A DNA stretch of 64,000 nt, from the NCBI GenBank assembly GCA_947627855.1, contig CANQXR010000004.1, positions 35,073 through 99,072 on the forward strand, in the 5' to 3' direction. Positions 55,245 to 64,000 of the stretch are shown piece after piece. The stretch's first letter is position 1; every line of letters starts with the position of its first letter. The position numbers and the translations under genes are program-made. The notes beneath the pieces were generated by a model. It did not search any database. It was not told where the DNA came from and saw only the letters and a program-made list of their open reading frames with translations. The DNA comes from an uncultured Clostridia bacterium (lineage in GTDB: Bacteria; Bacillota; Clostridia; Lachnospirales; CAG-274).

Positions 55245-56639
55245 TTATTTCTTTTTTGAGCTGACGGGTACGTTTTTCAGAGATGTCTGAACCGTAAACA
55301 TACCGTTTCCATAGTATATATCAATAAGTGAATAATATTTTTTGGCTATTATATTCATCTGTCTTATACCGAAGCCGTGAAAGGACTTGTCCTTTTTGGC
55401 GGTTTTGAATATGTCGCCCTCCGAATCGGAAACAACTATCAGATTACTGTATGAATTTTTACAGCTTATATTCAGAAAGCCTTTTTTAAGGGCTGCGCTG
55501 AATTCTATAAACCGCTTTTTGCCCTGTGGCATCATAATACAGGCTTATATGGAGTTGTCAAGCATATTTATGAGCAGTGAGCATAAATCATCATCTGAAA
55601 TATTCAGCTTTTTGGGCACATAAATATTTGCTCTGAAATTTATATTGTTTTCACGGGCTTTGGCGGCGGCATTGCTGACAATGGCGTTTATGGTGAAGTT
55701 TTCCGTAAAGTGGGGAATTGCCACGTCTGAAAGATTGTCGCTGAGATTTTCTATATATTGTCCCAACTCCTCTGTTTTGCCCTGCTTGTACATAAGCCCC
55801 ATGGCGATTATATTGTTTTTCCATTCATGACGCATAGCCTGTGTCTGATGGATATTCTGAACCATAGTTTCGTAATTCTTGGTTATAAGCCTGTTCTGTA
55901 TTTTCAGAACCTGATTTTTTATTAAAATCTGGGCATACTTGTCAATATGATATATATATGCCGCGAAGAAGGCGATAAATATGGCAACGGCGCTCGTTCT
56001 GAGCGCAATACCCCGGAAAAGCAGCTCTTTCGGAGCAATCTCAACTATATCAGGCACAAATATGCCCTTTGCAACATTTATAAGATAGCGCAGCAGAAAT
56101 ACGACCGCCACCGTTATACTGAGATAAGTGAAATATACCATAACCCTTTTTCTTATGTTGAGGGCTAAATATATTATCAGCAGAACAGGCACGACATAAA
56201 TGGTATATCTGCTACCAAGGACAGCGTTTGCCACAGGCGGCAGGAAAAAACCGCCCTCTGCCCGTGACAGGCTGTTTATGGCAAAAATGGCATGGGCTGC
56301 GGCAAGAATTATAAGGGTGTAGTCGGGACTGCCGGAAAGCATATTGAAAAGCATAAGTCCGCACAGCAGCATGAGTATCAGAAGCATCATACCTATCGGT
56401 ATGGCGTGAAAATTCGCAAAGCCAAGTATATTGCGGTATTCCTTAAATGAATTAATTTCGTCTGCGGCTTGGGGATTCTCCTCAGAAGCCACCTCTTCCG
56501 TATATTCCGAAAGGCTTTTTTTCAGTAAAGGCTGTACCTCCACCGGTTTGAACTGTGTGAAAAGATGCATAAAAAATATCGTTAAAACACAGGCAAGCGT
56601 AAACACAACAAGACTGATGAATTCTTTTTTGTTAGGCAT
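55245..56639 (-). pseudogene. LytTR-associated sensor histidine kinase (HPK10-like) with in-frame TAA in the N box
   Basis: Conceptually 464 codons. About seven membrane helices follow an N-terminal TM, then a dimerisation segment with the phospho-acceptor His in RHEWKNNI, and an ATPase domain. The N box reads LLINMLDNSI, then a TAA at 55545-55547 where family members have Glu (GAA), then ACIMMPQGKK in the same frame through GFGIRQMNI (G2) to the end. A single G-to-T change explains it. As it stands the product lacks the Glu essential for magnesium binding and the rest of the domain. The start at 56639 follows GGAGG; upstream sequence is not conserved-looking. Confidence 0.82.
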
Positions 56640-56725
56640 ACTTACCCAACCTCCCTTCCTACAATAATACATCTGTATTATACTACACGAAAAGTCAAAA
56701 AACAAGACTTCCGCCGTCGTTATGT

Positions 56726-56755
56726 CGCAGACGGCGGTTTTGGCGGCACAAACGT
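56726..56755 (-). promoter_or_regulatory. Paired LytTR-type direct repeat upstream of the kinase operon
   Basis: On the minus strand ACGTTTGTG and CCGTCTGCG are 21 bp apart. The extended first box, TACGTTTGT, fits the AgrA/LytTR consensus at every position I can recall. A TATAAT box lies downstream (minus strand, near 56681-56676) with a poor -35, so activation by the LytTR regulator, i.e. autoregulation, is plausible. Confidence 0.55.
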
Positions 56756-56798
56756 AAAAAAAAGAGCACTCCTGTCTTTGTGTCAAGACAGAAGTGCT
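56752..56798 (-). terminator. Intrinsic terminator of the PAP2 gene
   Basis: On the minus strand AGCACT-t-CTGTCTT pairs with AAGACAG-g-AGTGCT, followed by CTTTTTTTT. Confidence 0.9.
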
Positions 56799-56821
56799 TT
56801 ATTACAGTCAGATTTTATTGT

Positions 56822-57799
56822 TTAAGCCCTGCTTCCGAAAAGGGGTGAAAACAGCTTCATAATTGCCGGAAGAAGTGCGGCGAAGGTGAAAAGACAGACA
56901 AACTGTAAAATCGCCTTTGCAAGCCCCTCTCCGAGACCTGCGTTTGCAAGCAGACCGGATAATGTTCCCGAAGCATTGCTGAGCACGGTATATACGAATG
57001 TGCCGAAAAATGCCCTTACTATTCTTTCTGCGCTGCTTACGTCAGTTGAAAATTTTATAAAGCGTCTTTCAACGAGCAGACCTATGAAAAGTCCTATGGC
57101 GGCGCCGGCAGTCTTATATGAGTCCACTGCCATCTTTGCGCCCTCTACAATTACCTTGCCGTCCGCACCTAATGTTTCGGGGTAGGATTTAAGTGCGGCA
57201 TATATTATAAGAACCAAACATACCGCAACGCCCGAAACCGCCGCTATTATATATCCGTTTTTATGGCTTTCTATAACGGGCATAAGCCTTGACATTGCAA
57301 AAAGCACTGCAGCGCCCAGTACGAGAGCCACTATAACGTCCTGTGGAGTGTGGACTCCGAGATAGTTTCTCGAAAAGGCTATAAGAAGTACGATAATTAT
57401 AAAAAATACCTTCAATATTACAGGCATCTTATCCTTGTCGTTCCTGTCGACGGCACAGCCTCCCCATACGCTTACGGCGTTTGTCGTATGTCCGCTTGGA
57501 AAGGAATATCCCGTAGCGTCCGCCATTGCCTCCTCCACGGGAATCACCCTCGGATCCCGTATCCATGGACGGTATACACAGGCGGTTATTTTTATAAAGC
57601 CGTTTATTATTCTGTTTGTATAGAGCGTCAGCAAAAGGAATATTCCCTTTTTCTTGTCATAACACCAGTATATAAGCCCCAGAAAGAACATAAGAACCGA
57701 TGTTTCGCCAAGCTTTGTTATAAGCTCAAAAAATACGTTGAAAATTCCTCCCGTTGCTTCTCTGAAGCCTTGCAGCAGAAGAAGATAGTCAATATCCAT
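56822..57799 (-). CDS. PAP2-family membrane phosphatase
   Basis: A 325-residue polytopic protein with about eight helices. The three active-site motifs are present: KITACVYRP near 72-80, YSFPSGHTT near 97-105, and SRNYLGVHTPQD near 143-154. Family members dephosphorylate lipid phosphates such as undecaprenyl pyrophosphate or phosphatidate at the outer face of the membrane. The C-terminal extra helices are found in a Clostridia subgroup. Single gene with its own terminator; AAGGAAG ribosome site. Confidence 0.9.
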   Translation of the reverse strand: MDIDYLLLLQGFREATGGIFNVFFELITKLGETSVLMFFLGLIYWCYDKKKGIFLLLTLYTNRIINGFIKITACVYRPWIRDPRVIPVEEAMADATGYSFPSGHTTNAVSVWGGCAVDRNDKDKMPVILKVFFIIIVLLIAFSRNYLGVHTPQDVIVALVLGAAVLFAMSRLMPVIESHKNGYIIAAVSGVAVCLVLIIYAALKSYPETLGADGKVIVEGAKMAVDSYKTAGAAIGLFIGLLVERRFIKFSTDVSSAERIVRAFFGTFVYTVLSNASGTLSGLLANAGLGEGLAKAILQFVCLFTFAALLPAIMKLFSPLFGSRA

Positions 57800-57826
57800 A
57801 AATTATACTTCCTTTCTTGATTTTAT

Positions 57827-60800
57827 CTAAGCGGCTGAGTAAGAAGCCGTTTTTGTTTCGCCGTCCCAGTCTGTTTTTATGCCGAAAGCATTTCCCAACG
57901 CTCTGAAGGGTATGAACATTCTGCCGTCCTTTATTTCGGTCTTTACGCCGTTTTCCATAACTGAGGTTTTGCCGCTTACAGTCATTTCGGGACTGCCGGC
58001 GGTAAATGAAACGGTGGTTGAGCCAATCCTTACGACAGCTGTTTTCGTAGTGGGATCCCAGCTTACGGCATTGCTGTTGTCGGCTTTTTCGGGGTCATCT
58101 CCCATAAATGCCGCCGCAACGAATCTGAGAGGAACCATAACGGAGCTGCTGGAGGGCTGAATATAGGGGGCAGTACCTATGTCGAAAAGCTTGTCGCCTA
58201 CGGAAATATTACTGTTTCCCGGTGTAAGCTTTACCTCGCCTGTAAGAACAAAGCCATCGGAGGCTGCATTCGGTGACGCTTCGGACTTGTTGTCGTCCTC
58301 ATCGGAGGGAGCTGTCTTTGAATTTTCTGTTTTGATGCTACTGACGTGCCCTTTCCCGAAGAGCTTTTTCCTGAGGAGGACGCCGCAGGGACAGCTGATG
58401 GTTTCTGTGTCGTTGTTTCGGTGGGGGACTCTGCCGCCGTTGTTTCTGCGGACGTTGGCTCTTCCGATGATGGCTCGGCTGCCGTTGTATCATCGGAAAC
58501 TGCCGCTCTGAGGTTCAGTACGGGGAAACCGCCGTTCCATGTGCCGAAGCTTTCTATTACGCCTGCGCCGCTGTAATTGTTTACATATACCTCAGGCTGG
58601 TCCTCATAGAGTTTTATGCTGTGAGGACCGTCGGAAACGGTAAACGAAAGCACTCCGCCCTCCCCTGTGACTGCACTTGTTTTTACGGAATCTATATAGA
58701 ATTCCACTTCCGTTCCCTCTGCTATGTCAGAGCCGTCCTCGCCTTTGATTCTGATGTTTGCCGTGTAGTCTGTGGGAGTATATGCGCCCACGGTTTTTAT
58801 TCTGCCCGATGTCACGGGAAGCTCTAAGGGCTTGGTTCCGTTTTCGGTAAGGTAGGCAATGTATGCCGAAACAGCCTCCATAAGACCGCTGCCTTCACCT
58901 GCAATCGGTATATCCGCAAGCACTCCCGAGCCTATAACATAGTCGTTTGATGCGATTATTATTTTTCTTTCGCTGTTGTTTCTGTCAAGGGGCGTTTTTT
59001 CATTGTCAAGATATATAGCTTCTACCTTGCTTCCGACCTCCTTATTGGGGTCATACTCAATTCTCATGCCGCCTATCTGAAGAAAGCTGCCGGAATATGC
59101 CGCATTCATAAAGCCCGTTTCGCTGTCCTGCGAGTTTACCGAAGAAACGGAGCCTTCCATAAGAGCATAGAGAACAGAGGGATTTATGACCTTGTACATT
59201 ACCGTATTTGCGAAAGGCAGTGTGTTTATAATGCTGCCTTGGGTTATTTTTCCGTTGGGTATTGCCTGACGGAATCCGCCGCCGTTTTCCGCCGAAACAA
59301 CGGGAACGTCCTTCAGACTGTCGTCAATTATGTCCTTTGCGCTGTATAGTATGCTGTCGGCAATAAGGCTGCCAAGGTTTGTTTCGCCTACTCTTGCTTC
59401 GGCTATCTGATTTATGGAGCCGCCCCAGAGGGTCGTTTTTGTTTCGCCGACAACCTGTTCAAGCATTTCCGACTGTGAGGCGGTTATTTCGTCAGCCTTT
59501 GCCTTTACTGTCGGGTCAGGAGCAAGCTCCTTGAGATCCTGTGCGCTGAGCAGTGTTTCGGAAATATCGGTTTTTCCGCTTTCATCGAGGGTTATTTCCA
59601 TTTTGCCAACTGCCGTGCTGCCTGTGCCCGTCTGAGCCACAAGAATATCGCCGACCTTTTCATTTATAACGGAATGGCTGTGACCGTCAATAACGGCGTC
59701 AAGCTCTGTGCCTGCCATTGCCTCGGCAAGCTCATAGCTCGTACAGTCCGCCTCGTCCTTTATAATTCCCATATGTGTTATGGCGATTATTATGTCGGCG
59801 CCCTGCTTGTCGAGAAGCTCGGTTTCTTCCTTTGCCGTTTTTATTTCATCGGCAAATTCCACACCTGCTATTCCCTTGGGATTTGTAGATGTAAGGGTGT
59901 TGGCGGTGGTAAGTGCGAAAAAGCCGACCTTTATGCCGTTTCTTTCTATAATAACGCTTTTTCCGTCAGAAGAGCCATTTTTGAAAAACGGTTCGCCGTT
60001 GAGATAGGTGTTTGCGGATATTATGGGGAAGTCCGCTATATTCATAAGCTTTTTAAGCTGTTCCGTACCGTTGTCGAATTCGTGGTTTCCGGCAGCCATA
60101 ACGTCATAGCCTGCGCTGTTCATAAGCTTTATTACATCTTCACCCTTTGTGAGAGTTGCAAAAGCAACGCCCTGTGTAGCATCGCCGGCGTCCACAAGAA
60201 TAGAGCCTTCGTTCTGCTTTTTCAGTGCGGCAACCTTGTCAGCGCCTATAACAGAGTCGGAGCTTATGAGATTGCCGTGCATATCGTTTGTATGAAGTAT
60301 GACAATGCTGCCTGCGGCTGATGAAACGTCATCGGGTACGTCCGGCTTGTCGGTGTCCTTGGGTTTTACGGTTATTGCATAACTCAGGTTGTCAAGCCAT
60401 GTTGTGCCGTTTGCCCTGAGAGTTGAGAAATCGTTTACGATTATACCTCTCGGATCTATTATGCCGCCCTCCGGGTCATCGGGGCTGACAATTGAGCTTA
60501 CATCGTTTATGGTATAATATAAGCCGTTGTTTTCGCCGAGATATATCATTTCATGACCGGGTATCTGAAGAATTGAACCGGGAGCAAGAGCGTCAAGCAC
60601 GTCCTCCTTTTCCGCTATGGTCATACTCGACAGCTCAACGACCTGTGCGGGCATTGCAGTCTGCCATGTGGTATTTCTTGGCAGAGAGAAGCCGAAGCAC
60701 TTGTAAACCTCACGGGCAAATGAGGAGCAGTCCTGAGAATCAAGCATACCGCCCCAGCCGTAACGGTTTCCCAGTGACTTGAATGCCTGTGACAAAACAT

Positions 60801-61734
60801 TCTCTGTGGTATAGGGAAGATAGCCCACATTTACATCACGGTTTGACGGGATCATGGCGAGCTTTTCGTCAAAGCTGCCATCGGGATTTCTTACGGGCAT
60901 TCTGACTACATAGTTGTTCCATGGAAGTCTGAATGTCACGGGGCCGGGGAAGGAGCTTACAAGCTCCAGTTTTGTGCCCATTGTCATCATTTTTCCTGAA
61001 ATATCCTGGTCTGCACTTGACTCAAGATATACCTTTTCACCTGTGACAACAAGAAATTTTTCGGGAGATGAAGCCTTGAGCCATTCTTCCTTATCGGAGC
61101 AGACCGCTATATCCTCTGTGGGAACCCACCCTGAGCAGCACTCGTTTTTGGCAAGTGTAAATTTGCCGTCTGCCGTTGTGAAGTATATGGCAAGGGGTTC
61201 GTTAAGATATATGCCTGTGGAAACAAGCTCATCCCATTCGGGGTCGTCCGGACTGTCGGATAGGAAGTCCTCATAGGGATATGCCTTCATAACCGTTCTG
61301 TTTACGGCAAAGCCGTAGCGGAGAGGCATTTTGTCGGAAACATCGGAATTTCTGATGTTTTCTCTTATTTCCTCATAATATGTTTCGTCAACGCTTTCGC
61401 CGTTCAGATAAAGCCCCGACGGGGACTCGAATTCCGCCATAGCGTCAGCCATGCTTCTGCCGTTGAATTCTTCGGGCAGAGCCTCAAGATCTATGGTGTA
61501 GGTTTTCTCTGTGTCTAAGACAGAGCGGTTGAACTCGCTTATTTCATCTTCCGTCATGATTACATCATCGGGAGAAGCGGTTTTCTTAAGCCAGAAATCT
61601 GCACTGCACATATTGCTTTCAACATGGGGAGCCATGAAAACGCCTTCATATGCTCCGTTTTCAGCATATGCCGCCGTCTGCATCACCATGACGGCTGTCA
61701 GCAGAAGTGCAGCTGTTTTCGTTATTTTTTTCAC
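57827..61734 (-). pseudogene. NlpC/P60 - 5'-nucleotidase - copper-amine-oxidase-like surface protein, frameshifted
   Basis: About 1300 codons. Order: signal peptide; an SH3-like region; an NlpC/P60 cysteine peptidase (QDCSSFAREVY, later PGHEMIYLG) near 330-420; a metallophosphatase (ILHTNDMHGN, GNHEFDNG, DGHSHS) with 5'-nucleotidase C-terminal domain near 500-1000; a Thr/Ser/Pro linker; and a copper-amine-oxidase N-terminal-like domain (VPLRFVAAAF). It would bind the wall, cut peptides in peptidoglycan and hydrolyse nucleotides outside the cell. In the linker the frame slips: one extra A in the A4 run at 58330-58333 would join VASK to TENSK and continue into the last domain; otherwise the product ends early at 58231. 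The GTG start has GGAGG eight bases upstream. Confidence 0.8.
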
Positions 61735-61827
61735 TTATATTCCTCCTTGTTTATGTATATTTATATATTGACCAAAGCCGCAGATACTCTGCGACTATAA
61801 ACAAAGTTTATATCAAAAAGAAGCACT

Positions 61828-61833
61828 TGTCAA
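61828..61833 (-). promoter_or_regulatory. -35 box of the nucleotidase gene, adjacent to LytTR-like repeats
   Basis: TTGACA on the minus strand, with a TAAACT/TATAAA -10 region 15-17 bases further. The paired repeats at 61842-61871 end a few bases upstream. Confidence 0.55.
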
Positions 61834-61841
61834 TCATTTGG

Positions 61842-61871
61842 CGCAAACAAACAATTTTATGACGCAAATGG
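61842..61871. promoter_or_regulatory. Paired LytTR-type direct repeat between nucleotidase and polymerase genes
   Basis: CGCAAACAA (61842-61850) and CGCAAATGG (61863-61871), again with a 21-bp period. On the minus strand they read CATTTGCG and TTGTTTGCG towards the nucleotidase promoter. Confidence 0.5.
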
Positions 61872-61921
61872 TTTTCGCATAAAAATATGCCGATTGTGTA
61901 TTTTTTTCAATCCCCCTGTGT

Positions 61922-61927
61922 TATAAT
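61922..61927 (+). promoter_or_regulatory. -10 box of the Y-family polymerase gene
   Basis: TATAAT with no good -35 at 17 bases, so an activator or relief of a repressor may be needed. No LexA-type GAAC-N4-GTTC box was seen. Confidence 0.5.
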
Positions 61928-61956
61928 AAGCATATAAAAGGGAGAGGGTGATTTAA

Positions 61957-63480
61957 ATGAAGGAGCGAGCATATATAGCCATAGATCTGAAATCATTCTA
62001 TGCCTCGGTGGAGTGTGTGGAAAGGGGACTTGACCCTCTTGACGCAAATCTTGTGGTGGCAGATGTGAGCAGAACGGAGAAAACAATCTGTCTTGCCGTT
62101 TCGCCGGCTCTCAAGGCATACGGAATTCCGGGGCGGGCAAGACTTTTTGAGGTTGAGGAGAGGGTCAGGGAAATAAACGCCGCAAGAAAGGCGAGGGCGC
62201 CGGGGCGTAAATTCACGGGGAAGTCTTATATTGATTCCGAGCTTAAGACCTCTGACGGACTGGCGCTCGATTATATTGCCGCCCCTCCCAGAATGGCTCA
62301 TTACATTGATTACAGCACCAGAATATACGGAATATATCTGAAGTATATTGCCCCTGAGGATATCCATGTATATTCGATAGACGAGGTATTTATGGACGCA
62401 ACGGGATATCTTGATGTTTACGGATCAAGCGCCGGAGAGCTTGCAATGAGAATAATAAACGATGTTCTGGAGAACACGGGCATAACAGCCACAGCAGGTA
62501 TAGGCACAAATCTTTATCTTTGCAAGGTGGCGATGGATATAGTTGCAAAGCACATAGAACCAAATAAGGACGGAGTGCGCATAGCCGAGCTTGATGAAAT
62601 GTCATACAGGCGGCTGCTCTGGAACCACAGACCCCTTACCGACTTCTGGCGTGTGGGGAGGGGATATTCAAAAAAGCTTGAGGAATACGGCATATATACT
62701 ATGGGCGACATTGCAAGATGCTCTGTGGGGAAAAAGACCGATTTATATAACGAGGATCTGCTGTATAAGCTTTTCGGCATAAATGCGGAGCTTCTGATTG
62801 ACCACGCATGGGGGAGGGAGCCATGCACCATAAAGGATATAAAGGAGTATAAGCCGGAAAACAGCAGCATAAGCTCCGGGCAGGTTCTTATGTGTCCATA
62901 TGAGTACAGTAAGGCTGAAATAATAGTCAGAGAAATGGCGGAGGCTCTTGCTCTTGACCTTGTGGACAAGGGTCTTGTGACAGATCAGATAGTGCTTACG
63001 GTGGGGTATGACAAGGAAAGTCTGATGGATCCCAAAATAAGAAAGGAATACAGAGGGGCGACCAAGAAGGACAGGTATGGAAGGGAAGTCCCGAAGCACG
63101 CCCATGGCAGCGAAAATCTGAGCAGGTCTACGTCATCTGCTAAAATCATCGTGAACGCAGCCGTTGGTTTGTTCGGTCGTATTGCCGACAGGAATTTATA
63201 TATAAGGAGAATAAATATAACCGCCAATCACGTTGTGGCGGAGGCTGATGGCAAAAGCATATACTGTCCCGAACAGCTTGACCTTTTTACGGATTACGAG
63301 GAAAGGCAAAAGCAGTCGGAAAAGGAGGAAAGGGAGCTTATGAGGGAGAAAAACATTCAGGAGGCTGTGATCGACCTCAAAAAGCGTTTCGGCAAGAACG
63401 CCATAATAAAGGGGGTCAGTCTTAAGGAGGGAGCTACGGCAATAAGCCGAAATAATCAGATAGGCGGACACAAGGCATAA
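61957..63480 (+). CDS. Y-family DNA polymerase (UvrX/ImpB-MucB-SamB type)
   Basis: A 507-residue translesion DNA polymerase. The catalytic acidic residues sit in IAIDLKSFYASVE (residue 7 onward) and YSIDEVFMDATG (near 141), with GIGTNLYLCKVAMD and FWRVGRGYSKKLEEYGI as the thumb and helix-hairpin-helix region. The little-finger domain contains a long linker with KKDRYGREVPKHAHGSENL. Its length and the next gene, a YolD-like protein, match the UvrX-YolD arrangement of Bacillota. AGGGAGAGGGTG ribosome site. Confidence 0.94.
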   Translation: MKERAYIAIDLKSFYASVECVERGLDPLDANLVVADVSRTEKTICLAVSPALKAYGIPGRARLFEVEERVREINAARKARAPGRKFTGKSYIDSELKTSDGLALDYIAAPPRMAHYIDYSTRIYGIYLKYIAPEDIHVYSIDEVFMDATGYLDVYGSSAGELAMRIINDVLENTGITATAGIGTNLYLCKVAMDIVAKHIEPNKDGVRIAELDEMSYRRLLWNHRPLTDFWRVGRGYSKKLEEYGIYTMGDIARCSVGKKTDLYNEDLLYKLFGINAELLIDHAWGREPCTIKDIKEYKPENSSISSGQVLMCPYEYSKAEIIVREMAEALALDLVDKGLVTDQIVLTVGYDKESLMDPKIRKEYRGATKKDRYGREVPKHAHGSENLSRSTSSAKIIVNAAVGLFGRIADRNLYIRRINITANHVVAEADGKSIYCPEQLDLFTDYEERQKQSEKEERELMREKNIQEAVIDLKKRFGKNAIIKGVSLKEGATAISRNNQIGGHKA

Positions 63481-63493
63481 GGAGAATCAGGCT

Positions 63494-63901
63494 ATGGACA
63501 AAACAGACAAATATGACGACATTATAGATCTGCCCTGTCACATATCGGAAAGTCACCCCCGTATGTCGGTTCACGACAGGGCGGCGCAGTTTGCATCATT
63601 TGCGGCGCTGACGGGCTATGAGTCTGCCGTTGAGGAGGCTGCAAGACAGACGGAAAAAAGAAAGGAGCCTGACGAGTATGAAAACGCCCGTCTTGACAAC
63701 AGGCTCCGACGCATAATGGAGCGTATGGACGAACAGCCCGAGGTAAAAATCACCTATTTTATACCTGACAGCAAAAAGGACGGAGGGGCTTATCATACTG
63801 TTTTCGGCAGCATAAGAAAAATAAATCTCTGCGACCGTATAATAATAATGGAGGACGGAACAAATATTCCAATTGATGAAATAGCCGAAATAGATACGTG
63901 A
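63494..63901 (+). CDS. YolD-like family protein, polymerase partner
   Basis: A 135-residue protein of the YolD-like family, which is regularly encoded beside UvrX/DinB-type polymerases and is thought to play a UmuD-like role. It shows the typical DLPCHISESHPRMSVHDRAAQFASFAAL opening segment (positions about 17-44; Arg-Met-Ser-x-x-Asp-Arg-Ala-Ala-Gln-Phe core) and an SH3-like C-terminal part with VFGSIRKINLCDRII and IDEIAEI. It starts 13 bases after the polymerase gene with AGGAG upstream. Confidence 0.9.
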   Translation: MDKTDKYDDIIDLPCHISESHPRMSVHDRAAQFASFAALTGYESAVEEAARQTEKRKEPDEYENARLDNRLRRIMERMDEQPEVKITYFIPDSKKDGGAYHTVFGSIRKINLCDRIIIMEDGTNIPIDEIAEIDT

Positions 63902-63958
63902 AAGGCGTATAAGCTTGCGGGTTCCGTGCCGCAGCGGTCGGACAAGCCGGACAGCCCG

Positions 63959-64000
63959 GAACAGCAGGAACAGACCCCTTGGGGTCTGTTCCTGCTGTTC
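63959..64000. repeat. GC-rich palindromic locus 3, cut by the window edge
   Basis: Arm 63959-63978 is perfectly complementary to 63981-64000 around a TT turn, and the stem probably continues past the end. The preceding TAAGCTTGCGG and GACAAGCCGG resemble the flank of locus 2. It starts just after the YolD-like gene. Confidence 0.85.

Noticed and set aside
58231..58330. The Arg/Pro/Met-rich C-terminal tail of the nucleotidase as a real sequence
   Set aside because: The -1 frame over the same bases continues smoothly into a conserved domain, so the tail is an out-of-frame translation.
61957..63901. SOS (LexA) box before the Y-family polymerase
   Set aside because: No GAAC-N4-GTTC-like palindrome was found between 61735 and 61956.

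Overview
The window looks like chromosomal DNA of an anaerobic Gram-positive Clostridia-type bacterium (Bacillota). Signs are an AUU-started infC followed by rpmI and rplT, a split cobalamin methionine synthase with a separate reactivation protein, ECF-type uptake, SLH-domain surface protein, LytTR regulators, a SpoIIE-type phosphatase, a UvrX/YolD-like pair, strong AGGAGG ribosome sites and sigma-A promoters. No rRNA, tRNA, CRISPR array, transposase, integrase or relaxase was seen. Family-level taxonomy cannot be settled by reading.

Layout. 1-4.0 kb (minus): an operon of DUF4430 lipoprotein, ECF S component, MetH reactivation protein and metH, probably cobalamin uptake and use. 4.0-9.4 kb: a CmpB-type membrane protein, an XRE regulator, an orphan solute-binding lipoprotein and a YfhO membrane protein. 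9.4-12.8 kb: a structured leader and panB-panC-S66 peptidase-panD (pantothenate and beta-alanine synthesis). 12.8-17.7 kb: a sensor-like membrane protein and an SLH/beta-helix surface protein set between two GC-rich long-palindrome loci, then two small proteins. 17.7-19.2 kb: infC-rpmI-rplT with leader and terminator.

20.0-47.6 kb (plus) is the most striking part. It is one 16-gene block encoding a type IV secretion-like machine: VirB3/VirB4-like ATPase, VirD4-like ATPase, two VirB6/TrbL-like channel proteins (one with a ~900-residue helical repeat tail), a VirB2-like pilin, a 1935-residue protein ending in a pilin-like module, and a VanY-like wall hydrolase. These are mixed with three related beta-repeat membrane-anchored surface proteins, a CPBP protease, a lipoprotein, two hydrophilic cytoplasmic proteins, and a STAS/HATPase partner-switch pair. 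No conjugation gene accompanies it, so a dedicated secretion or surface-assembly role is more likely than DNA transfer.

47.6-56.7 kb (minus, convergent): a signalling operon of LytTR-type histidine kinase, two tandemly duplicated LytTR response regulators, a formyltransferase-fold protein, a HAMP-PP2C phosphatase, a solute-binding lipoprotein and a sensor-MFS fusion. Direct repeats with a 21-bp period resembling LytTR boxes occur upstream of the secretion operon, of the kinase, and of the nucleotidase at 61.7 kb, which suggests one regulon. The phosphatase is a natural candidate to act on the STAS protein of the secretion operon.

56.8-64 kb: PAP2 phosphatase, an NlpC/P60-5'-nucleotidase-copper-amine-oxidase-like surface protein, a Y-family polymerase with a YolD-like partner, and a third long palindrome at the edge. 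Four genes carry a single interruption in an otherwise complete frame: VanY (TGA), the kinase (TAA in the N box), one response regulator (G8 tract) and the nucleotidase (A4 tract). These may be assembly errors, real decay, or phase-variable or recoded switches.
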